From: Elysia crispata
Lineage: Eukaryota; Mollusca; Gastropoda; Plakobranchidae
DNA: 64,000 bases
Direction of reading: 5' to 3'
Assembly (NCBI GenBank): GCA_033675545.1
Contig: JAWDGP010002624.1
Coordinates: forward strand, 1,141,001-1,205,000
Shown here piece after piece: positions 37,901 to 49,900 of the stretch (the first letter of the stretch is position 1; every line of letters starts with the position of its first letter). The position numbers were made by a program, and so were the translations under genes. The notes under the pieces were generated by a model that was not told the DNA's origin, searched no databases, and saw nothing but the letters and a program-made list of their open reading frames with translations.

Positions 37901-40900
37901 TCCTTGCACCATATTTTAATTTTCTGAGTCCAAGAGATTTCTTAAAAAATTAAAGAAGCAAAAAAGGAGAGTTTTTTCTGTGATAATCAGTGGATAATCC
38001 CTATGAATTTGGAGATATAATGAGAGCTACTATTTTAGAAGCTCTTAAGCTTTCTTTTTTTTTTTTTTTATAAGTATTTATAATTTCCTTTTTTTTTCAA
38101 ACGCAGAACAAAATTTATAAAGTATTGGTTATGGTTGTATCTAATTGTTTAAATATTATGCTTTTGAAACATCGTGTAATCTGCATCACAGATTTCCTGG
38201 AAGAAAAAAAAATAATTCATTCAGTAAAAATGTGCAATTTGCTCGCCTGAAAATATGTTGCATGTGTAATTAATGCTAGATGTTTAGAATGAAAAATTTT
38301 GGTAAATAGGTGAAAGGATTCCAGCTATGAAATCAAACTGATGCCTGATGTTGTCTATGCACAGATGTTCAGTTCAGAAATTGTCAGCCACTATGGCATT
38401 ACAGCACTACCTGGGGAGGAAGAAGATGAATACATTGAAGAGGTAGAAAAAAAAAAAAAGAAAAGAAATTATTAAAGGCCTGCTGCCTTGCATACTTTTG
38501 GAATGGAATGAGCTGAATGAAGCCTCTTGTGTAGGAAAATAAAGATGTCACTCAGGAAGAAACATTGCGTGACTAATATGTACTGACAACCTGCACGGAG
38601 CACTAAAAGCCTCAGCTAAACCGACTAGCCCCGAAGCTATCAGCTTATGTTGTGGAAATACATTGCCTTGTAGGATAAATTAGCATGATCCTTTGCAAAC
38701 AACAAGAAAAAAAAAATAGGTGACCCTCTGCACATAGGTGTAGATTTTCAAGATCACAAAGCTCTTGCACTTGTTGTAAACACATCCAAGATTGTTATAT
38801 GTTTAATGCCGTATGCTCAGTTTTGTCTTTGTAGCTTTAGCTGTGATGACATGCATGCTACATAAGAGCACTAAGATATGACTTTAAAGATATCATGGTT
38901 TTGTCATTATTATGTCATTCATTTTTTAAGGTAATTTGTATTGTAAAATAGTAAAGCATGGCCCATAATTCTTTTTTAATCATTTTTTTTTTAATTTTAA
39001 TATTCTTAATAGTTTGATTATTATTTTTTTGAGTATGTTCCTACGTTTATAGATCATTTTGCGAATTACACAAGATTTTTAATTTACTCATGGCTTCTTT
39101 TTCATTTTCTAAAAAAATTATTTTGGATTTGCATGATGTGAAAACTGCCACAGCATGGGCTGAAAATGTTTGTTTAGCAAGGCAGTCCTTATTTGCCAAA
39201 TGTTGCAAACATGACAATAAAAGATATTTGGGTTGGAACTTATATTTTGCTAGTCAAATTGTCATGCATAATGCATCAAATTGCTGTAATTTGAAAAGGA
39301 AAAAGTGTTTTTGAAAAACTAAAGTATTTGCTACATTTGGCTTATTTGGGCTGATTCCAAGACACATTGAAGAAATTGAAGAACACTTTGTTTCAATTAT
39401 ATTTCAATATTATGATCCAATAATTAATTTATATGTTGCATCTTCCTACTCCTTTTTTTTTTTTCATAAGAAATATGTCTGCTGATCCTATACTTTGGAT
39501 CTTATGGCTTTTAAAGTTAGCTTATAGAATGAAAATAGAAATGTCTACCCTATGCTTGGCACAGAATTACAAGATTTTCTGATTATTATAACTCTATTTG
39601 TAGAAGTATCTGAACTTAATGTCATTATCATGATATACTCATTAAGGTTAAGGCCCTTTGATAAATTTTAAAATTGTGTTATTTAGAAGTTTGTGCTTTG
39701 AAAAGCGCCAGGAAGCTCATCTGTTTCTTCAAAACCAGTCACAAATTACATGTTCACAGTTCATTTCAATGTTCAGCATTATGGGTTTCATTTTGAATGT
39801 TATGATTTTATTGATATTGTAATATACACTATTTTCCATAAAGATAATTTATATGATTTAAACAACAATTGCTTTGCTTTTCAGCGTAAATATCAATGTT
39901 TGCTGAGAATGTTTGATTTAGTACTTTTTATTGTCCACAGGAACATCGCACTGAGATGGATGCAAGAGCAGGGACATTTCAGGCTTTTGAGCTCTTGGGC
40001 CAGCAGTTGTTGCAGAATCAGCATTTCGCTAGCGATGATGTGCAGCAGAAGTTGGAGGAATTGGCAAAGTCTAGAGAGGAGCTTGAGCAGTAAGTTTTTA
40101 GTTCAGACTTACGCACCCTGCAGAATTTGAAAAATCCCATGTCTTCTACCCATCATGATGAGTTGAAAGCGTCATACAAGTCTAAATTTTTCTCTTGACA
40201 ATATAGTTTCAAAATTTAAACAAAGATTTGCAGATATATGTAAGTGGATGAAATCTATAGTTAGTACTTTAGAGTTGCTAGGTTAAGAAGCTAGAAACAC
40301 ATGTATTTTTAAGGCATTTGCTGAGATTTTTTAAATCAATATGTACATATGCCCTATAGTCCAAAATTACGTAAGTAATGTCAAAAAGGGCTTGTACATA
40401 CTAAAAAAAGGGGGCTTTTGTATCTCTTAAGAGGATTATTAAGATCGGTGCAGCTGTTTTCATCTAGTTGCATTTCATCAGAGCTTGGATTGCTCGTCGC
40501 ATGAAGTTGGATCAGTGCCTGGAGCTGCAGTTGTTCTATCGTGACTGTGAGCAGGCTGAGTCGTGGATGGCCTCACGAGAGGCCTTCCTGGCTGGGGACT
40601 CTGTAGATGGTGACAATGTAGAAACACTTATCAAGAAGCATGAAGACTTTGACAGAGCCATCAACTCTCAGGTATTGTTTTTACAAAATCTTGGATGATC
40701 ATAAGGCATTGTAAGCTCTGAAAATGAATATCAGATTAGAAACATCAAGAAACCAGAATTTTTTTGCTTTTTAAGTTTTGTCAAAACTTTCATAGCTGAT
40801 TTAATTTGCAACTCAAAATTGTGTTGTCAAACCTTTGTGTTTGTTGTGCAGTGAGTAAAGTCAGTTGCTTATTTCAATGAGAAACATTTTTTTCAATAAA

Positions 40901-43900
40901 TTTTATGACATACTTTACTTAGTCATAACTAAGGCAACTGTCACTTCTATGAATTCAATACTGAGCACATGGGAAAGAAACATTTGTGAATCAAGAAAAA
41001 TAAGATTTGTATCGCTAAATTGACTTAAGGCCAAAAATTGGGAGGGAGCAGGAATTTGAGGTAGCCATGTTTTCAATTTGTGTTGCAATAATGATGATAT
41101 TTGTGTGTCCCAAGAATTTCATCCTCACTTTGACTATGTCAAATTTACTGTTGAAGTGAAAACAATCAGCACTCTTTGTTAAAATTGAAATTCCTTAAAA
41201 TTAGTTACTTATATATTCTTTCAGTAACTAACTTTGTTGCAAGCAATGGTGTTTACTCCGCTCTAAAAGTGAGAGTGACTACTTGGCCAAATCAATCAAT
41301 GTTATAACCCAATTGTTGAAAATACTTTGTTTGACAGTGAGTTTTGAACTATTGTTTTGATATCAATACAATAATAAAGGCAATTATGTTCAGACTGTTT
41401 GATAACGTTTTCCCTACTTCTGCTGATTTATAGGTTCATTTAAATGAATTTGGATGTTTTTTGAGTTTTTTTCTATAAAAATCAGTTATAACAAGGCTTG
41501 AGAAATATATTTTGCTCTCCACAACAGGAAGAGAAGTTCAACTCCTTACAAAACTTTGCAGAGCAACTGATCTCCTCTAACCACTATGATGGTCTTGCAG
41601 TGTCTGACAAGAGAGACCAGGTCTTAGAAAGGTCAGAAAAATGTTTGCAAGTTTTTATTCGATTTGAAAATCATGTACGCAGGGATAACCCCCAATAAAG
41701 CGACTGTGTTAAATAAAAAGTCATAATTTTAAGGAGATGTAGAGGCTTTTGAATGATGAAGATAACACTTGAACTGTGAAGCTCAAATGATATCCCTATT
41801 GAAACTTGTCAATATTTCATTTAACATTTCTTTCCTCAACTTTGATATAAAAAACATATTTTTGAACAAAGTTTGTTGCTATAATTATCCTAGATGGTCA
41901 AAGCTGAAGGATGACCTCATTGAAAATCGATCAAAGTTGGGAGAGGCTCAGTCTCTACAACAGTTCTCTCGTGATGCTGATGAGATGGAGAACTGGCTTC
42001 AAGAGAAGCTCCAGATTGCCATGGATGAATCATACAAGGATCCATCCAATATCCAAAACAAACATCAGAAACACCAAGCATTTGAGGCAGAGCTGGCAGC
42101 CAACTCTGAGCGTCTGCAGTCTTTGCTAGCCACAGGACAAAGTGAGTGAAATACTTGAGATAGATTTGATGTTTGTGAGGTAATATGGAAAGGTTTGATC
42201 GTTGACAATGAATAGAATTAAAAAATAGAAGACTTAGAATTGCATATTTCTTTGACAGTGTGGCTAGCTATGGTGAGAAGAAAAGGCTATATAAATTTTC
42301 ATGCAAAATTTACAAGTGACAAGCAAAGAGTTACCTTCCAAGAAAAGAAATCCCAAATTTGATGTCCTATTAATTTTCATCTTCCTTTGAGAGTAATGAA
42401 TATTTTGTTGTGAGTTTGATGACTCAATTTAATGAACAAAATTTTGTTTTGCAACTTTTTCAACTAAGGATGGGGCTTTCAAATGCTTTTAACACCAGTG
42501 ATGAAGCCTGAGCTGAAAATTGATGTCTCCTTATTTCTAAAGCTTGTGTAGGTTGGGTTCTGCACTTTACTCTAAGAGGATTTAACGCCTTAATCCTTTG
42601 CCAGAAAGAGAAAAGTCAAAAATGATATTAGACAGGTTACTTGTATGACAGATTTGTTTCAAAATTATTCCTGTCCTGTATGAAGTTAAAAAAAAAGTTG
42701 GTATAATGGCCTTCATGGAAGGCAGTAATTCAATTTTTTTATCTTTTGTTTGCCTTCTTATGTAAGTTCTTTTTACTGAAATGTGTGTTTATTTCCCTCT
42801 GTGTGTAGATCTGATCGACCAACGCCAGTGTGCTGGCTCTGAGGATGCTGTGCAGAACAGACTTGAGTCCCTTCTGCAGCAGTGGGAGGATCTAGTGGCC
42901 AAATCTGCTGAGAAGAGTGACAAGCTTAAGGAGGCTAGCCGCCAACAGACCTACAATGCTGGGGTCAAGGACATTGATTTCTGGCTTGGAGAGGTATAGT
43001 TTGAGTACAGTTGTCTATTTATAATGCAGATCACTCTAGCTTTCATTATAAATTTGTATAATTTTTTCATTATGAATTAAAATATTCCTTTTAAGGACTG
43101 AGGTCTCTCTGTGTGACTTGTTACAAGTTTTATTCAGCTTTGAATGTTAAACTTTGAGGGTCACTTTTTAAAAATTCTTTTACAACTGTTCTTTTGATTT
43201 GGCCTTCCATTGCTTCAGACTTTTGCATTGGAGGAAAAATTGTGCTTGGCATGTATATCACCAATTTGAAAGATACATGCATAATACATGTGTTTATTTG
43301 CTTCTAAAAGGTGGAACAAATGTTGGCTTCTGAGGACCATGGCAAAGATTTGGCCTCGGTGCAGAACTTGCTGAAGAAGCATCAGCTTATGGAAGCGGAT
43401 ATTGCTGCTCATGAGGTTTGTCTTTTTTGCTAATGTGGCTGCAATGGATTGAGAAGTTTGAGAAGGAGAATGAAACAGGTGTACTGAAGGATTAACTTTG
43501 TCTAACTTATCTCAATAGAAAGTAAAAACAATTTTTTTTAAAATTCCTGGACAATGAAAGGCTGGATTGAAGATCTAAATATTAAGGGGTAGTTCTTTAT
43601 TTCACATGTATTTTATTTTTAATTGTTTTAATAATTTAGCTTGAACTTATTTAACATTTGAATAAGCTAGATATAGGATTTAAAAATTTTGAAGGTGGTT
43701 TTATTGAAAAGAGTGGATTTTTAAAAATAGCAGTATATTAAACATTATTTCTGTGAGTGAAGTTGAATTTTGAAGTATTCAAAAATGCCAATGTAAACAA
43801 GTATATATTTTTAATGCTGCTTATGTCAAACAAAAATTTTGCATCCATCCTGTATCTTAATCAGTCTAGAAGATTTATAGCCTAAACTTGCTAAGGGACA

Positions 43901-46900
43901 TATAGAAGTAAAAGAAATACTCTTTGTTTCACCAATTTTTGGTTATCTCAATTATCTGCTAGGATCGTATCAAAGACCTGAATAGTCAGGCTGACCAGTT
44001 TGCTGAGGCTGGTGTCTGGGACATGGAAAGCATTGTGTCAAGGAAGAAGACAATCAATGAGAGATATGAAAAGTAAGTTGTATAAACCTTTGGTTATCTC
44101 AGACTGTTTATCCTTGTACACAGGCTCAAGTAGAATGTAATTTTTTTTTCATTTATTTTGTTTTGAACTGAGTTTAAGACATGATATGTTTAAAAAAATC
44201 TGTAATGTCACTAAAAATCTCTTAAATTGTTCACAAATTTTTATCAAAGATTTTCTCAGGATAATTTTTGTTCTTCGTCAGTGTTATTCCATTATGTCTT
44301 GGCAATTATATATTTGTCATATATATTTTTTTTCTGTGAGTAAATTGATGCTATTGTTTGCATTTACAGAATTTAGCCTGGGCTCTGTTCAATTTTATCC
44401 TTTGTATGTTTGTTGAAATAAATTTTTTCTTATCATTATGACATTTAATTGTTTACTTTAGGATCATTTAACCTTCATATAAAGATATAATCTCCTTCTT
44501 CTCCCACCTTTCATTAACCACAGAATCAAGGAATTTGCAGTTCACCGGCGTAACCGTCTGAATGAGGCAAACACGATGCACCAGTTCTTGAGAGACATTG
44601 ATGACGAGGAGGCCTGGATCAAGTAACCTTTTCTCTTTCTTGTCCTTTGTTTATGTCAGTCTTGGCAGGAACTTGTGGGTGTATCTTTACAAAGAGATAT
44701 GAGCATGATGCTGAAAGTGAATTTTTATTGTTGGTATTGCTTTCATCATGTTAATGATTTAAAAAAAAATGAATGCTTCAGTGGAATGCTCATGAAAGTT
44801 CCCAGTTAATTTGGAATTCTTCTAATCCTCAACTTTGTTTCTATGAAAAGTAGAAAGAGGGTCACAAAATGAAATTTAATAATAAAATGATAGTTCAAAG
44901 ACTTAGTTAATATATATTGGAAGATTTCAGTCTAGAGATATTTAAAATAAAATATGCATTACATCTTTTTTTCAAATTTTCAGAGAGAAAAAGCTCCTTG
45001 TGGGCTCAGAAGACTATGGCCGCGACCTGACAGGTGTACAGAACTTAAGGAAGAAGCACAAGAGGCTGGAAGCAGAGCTGGAGAACCATGAACCAGCTAT
45101 CAAGGTGTGTGATTTGTGTAAATGAGCCTGCTAGGAACTTGGAAAAGAAGTGTTTTGAGGATATAGATGTCTTTTATTTTTTTTTTTTTTTTGGAACCTG
45201 GAAGATGGTCAGAACACAGTTTTTCTCATTTAGTAGACCCATCTATTCAAATGCAGTTATAAATAGGTAACATATCTTACTCTTAGCCACATCTATTGAC
45301 AAAAAGCAGAACTGTATTTATTTGCCCTTTACTCATGCAAAGAACTATGCGTATGTTACATTTGTCATATGAAATTAATATTCATTCTTTAGCAGATGAA
45401 TATCTTGATGCTTCAGTATGAGTATCCACTTAGAATTTTTTATGGCTTTTCCAATTTTATCCCCAGGCTGTACAGGAAACAGGTCAGAAGCTGATGGAAG
45501 AGTCTGACATAGGAGCCACTGACATTAAAACACGCCTGGAGCAGTTGGACTCCAGCTGGGCAGAGCTGAAGGACATGGCTGCTGACAGGTACTCATTCAA
45601 TTTTGTTTACAGGTCTAGCTCATTTCAAGGCAACATGTAATTGGTCCAGGATCAGCACATCATGAGATTATGTTTTCACAAGGTCATAATTTAAATTGCA
45701 TGTGTATATGGTCAATGAGTTAAGTTTTGAAGTTTTTGTTGCTAGACAAATAACAAGGTTTTCCTCTCTTTTTTCCAAAGTTCTCACAAACTGTTGATTC
45801 CAATATTGAATGAATTAAGAATAATTATTGTTATTTCTCTCAGGATTCAAAGCACAGTTTTTCAAATGTCTTGAGGTTGAAAAAGATGTCAATATAATCT
45901 TGTAAAGGGTAATTGTTTATATGTGCAGAGTAAAGCTTAAGAGTAGATGAAATCTCAACACATAGCTATTTTAATATTTCTCGACACATATGACAGTATT
46001 GCAATGTTTCTAACTATATCTGGCTTTGATGAAGTATTTGGTCTCATATACTTTCATCTCAACTCTCTTTGTTGTGTTAGAAAGTACTGATTCAACTCTA
46101 TCATTAACAGAGGCCACAAGCTTGAGCAAAGCTATGCCTTCCAGCAGTTCAGTGCTAACGTTGAGGAGGAGGAGTCCTGGATCACAGAGAAGCAGCATCT
46201 GCTTTCTACTGGAGATTTAGGGGACACCATGGCTGCTGTCCAGGTGAGTGCTCACCCATGAAAGATATATGAACTAGCCAAAAGTATTCACAGTATATAT
46301 GAATTGAAGGGGGGATAAATAGTTTATATTATCAATGTCTTCAAATTTATGCAAAAGGTAATGATCATGGACTTTTGATTTAATTAATTCATTGTAATAC
46401 TCTTGATGCAGGGTCTATTAAAGAAACATGAAGCTTTTGAGTCAGATTTCCAAGTACATAAGGAGAGATGTGCTGATGTCAAAAAGGAGGGAGAAAATCT
46501 TATTCAAGAGGTAAGTACCTGTGTCTAGTATTAGTCTTAATGATATGCTTTCCTATAAAATAAAGTTTTTTCTAGATGAAACTCAGTAAGTCACTGGTTT
46601 TCATTGGCCCTCCTAAACAGTAATAACTGCACACTTTACAGTTGTCTCAAAATTCTTCTTTATGACTTCTGACTAATTAACATACCTTGAAATAAAATAC
46701 ATTAAAACACTGTTGAAACTAAAATTGACATGGCTAATCTGACATAGGAATGAATTCCTGTTTTTTTTAGATTTTTCAAATTATTTAACCAAAATACAAT
46801 GAAATAAATATCAATTCAGCTGCTTCCATTTGATGAGCGAGAGTGTACAAGGAAAAGTAGACAGTTTGTTTAGTATATGATTGTAGATCTGACTCCAAGC

Positions 46901-49900
46901 TTGAAAAAAGAATAATCATAAAAAATCTTTCCTTTATAGATTCATTATGAACGTCACTTTAAATTGAATGGTCCTAGTTTTTGATGATGTTTTTCATTTT
47001 TTGTTGGTTTGATAATATGTCTATATGTATACTGTGTGACATGATTCATAGTCATTTTGTTTATACTGAGGCCCAGAGCTTTGGTAATCATAATGCCTCA
47101 ATATCTTACATGATTTCATAAACATATATTATTTGCACCTAGGGAAACCACAATGCAGACAGCATTGCTCAGCGTATTCAAGGCCTTGAAGAGAAATTGA
47201 AGGAGCTGGATCAGGGAGCTGCGGCTCGCAAATCTCTGCTCAATGATAACTCTGCCTTCCTGCAGTTCATGTGGAAGACTGACGTTGTGGACAGCTGGAT
47301 TGGTCAGTTGATTGTTATGCATATTTTCTATGGTTTTTTGTTATTCTTTAAGCACAACATCTATAAGATCACAAATTGTTTTGAAAGAAAGGAAAGAAAG
47401 AATGAGGGTAACATAGAGCTATTATATAATATGTTAGATGAGGTAGATAAATACTAAGTGTGCAGGTTGATCAGGAAAGTATTGCTTGAAATTTCAAAAA
47501 GCTTGGTTTAATGGTACTTTGCACCCTTTTATAGGAAAGGGTCCTTATTCCTTATTTCATTAAAGAGTTTTAAAAAAGGTAAAAAGGCATAATTGAAATT
47601 TTCTGGCTGATGCAGAAATTTTTTTCATGTTCAAATTATTGTAAATTAATTTCTATCTACCAGCTGACAAAGAGACCCAGGTGAGGTCAGAGGACTATGG
47701 ACGCGACCTCTCATCCGTCCAGACTTTCCTCACCAAGCAGGAGACTTTCTCTGCTGGCCTGGCTGCCTTTGAGAAGGAAGGCATCCAGACAATCACCAGC
47801 CTGAAGGACCAGCTTTTGGCCAGCAAACATGAGCAGACCCCAGCGATTGAAGCTCGTTACAATGCCCTCATGTCTCGTTGGCAGAAATTGCTGGCTGATG
47901 CAGAGGATCGCAAGCAGAAGTTGCTTCATCTGCAGGACAAGTATAGGCAGATTGAGGACCTGTATCTCACCTTCGCTAAGAAGGCATCTGCATTCAACAG
48001 CTGGTTTGAAAATGCTGAGGAGGACCTTACTGATCCAGTCAGGTGCAACAGTGTTGAGGAGATCAAGGTACAGCTTAAGATTTTTTCCCCCTGTTAGATT
48101 TTTCTTAGCTAAACTATTGCCTTCTCTAGAAATTCTGGGAGAAAGTGGGGGGCATTTATCTCTTGATTTATAGCAAAGGTCTTTTATGGGTTTAAAAGGA
48201 CAATGAAAACAATTTTTTTTTAATTTTGTGGGCCTGTGTAATGATCAGAATTAATATGATTTTAATACATGCCCCAAGTAAACCTAATTTGATGGAAGTT
48301 GGATATGAACATTGTTGTGAGAGAATTTCAAACCATTAAATTCTCCTCAGGAGGAAAAGAAATTGTAAGCCATTTCATATCATGAATTTAAAATGTATTT
48401 AACATATCTAAATGTAATTGATAAGATGGTTGTATTAAAGAATACCATAACATTTTAAGTAGAAATATTCTTTTAGTATGAGACTGAGACAACTTTTTCT
48501 TTAAAGCTTAGACTGGCCTACTGGTCCACATTGTGTTTTTTAAAATTTCTTTCTCCTCAAACCTGAATAAATTTTCTGTTGTTTAGGCACTGCGCGAAGC
48601 CCATGAACAGTTTAAGGCATCACTTAGTGCAGCAAAGGCTGACTTTATGGGCTTGGAATCCCTGGACGCACAGATCAAGAGTTTCAAGGTGGGGCCCAAC
48701 CCTTACACCTGGTTTACCATGGAAGCACTTGAGGAAACCTGGAACAACTTGCAGAAAATTATCAGGGTAAGTAACTATCAAAACAGGTCATGGAGTTTTT
48801 TAACTTGTTTTGAGTTTTTCCTAACAGCTTTTACAATATATGAAATACTTAGCACTTTCCATACTGAGGAAGTCCACCCTAATATAACCTAGTCCTACCA
48901 AGGTAAGGGGGGTAACTAAATTGCAAAAAAGATTTAGGTACTAACAATTAAAAATTCACAGAAATTTGTGCAGACAACATACAGCAACACGATTGATGTA
49001 AAAAAAATGAAGAAATTGATAACCTATATAGTTAAACTGTATTGGAAATTTTTACAAGCAATGTTTTCAAATGAAAAAATATCTTAACAACAAACTGTAA
49101 AAAAACTTCTGGTTTTCCCAACTTTTTTTACAACTTGTTTGTGGGTATAACTTTTTAAAGTCAAAATCTGTGAAATTTAGAGAAGCACTTTCCTTTGCAA
49201 AGCCAAATATTACAGCTGGAACACCAAAACATACAAAGTTCAGCATAAATGTTGGTTTGTTGAGTTGTGTGAGTGATGTTTTTTTTTTTTTTTTTTTTTT
49301 TGGGCGGGGGGGGAGAAGGAACATCAAAATTGGCTTAAGGAAGGGAAGATTGTGTTAGATCTTCTTTTAGGCCACTTTTCCACCTCAATGGGTTCAAATA
49401 CAGTTGACCAACCCCCAGTTTCATTGCCAGTCTGTTCTGTAGATCGAGGTCTAGATCTAACGTCATTGCCGGATGTTGACAGACTATCAGAGTCTTCTGC
49501 ATCTAAAATGTCATCAATATCAATGTGCAGTGGCTCTCTATCAATGTAAGTGTCACTTTTAGTGTCTGAGTTGGCATTTTCATCATCAGGTCGTTAGTTT
49601 ATCAGAGATTCCATAAACTAGATGGCCATTGTGATCGATAAGATAGTAAAAATAAGCGAAAGTTCAAAAAATTGTACCTGCCAAAGTATCCATTTGATCA
49701 TGACAGTTCAAACAGTAAAATTTACTGGAACTCTTCTTCTTTTCAATGAAGTGGGTGAAATATTAATTATACAAAGCTAACAGCAGTAGATCTTGACCTG
49801 ACTGCTACTACTGTTACTGGTCGTAAGCACCCGCATCAGTACTATTGACAATGAAAATTTCCAGTTGCAAGCAGTTGCATAGATATGATTAGTGTTAAAT

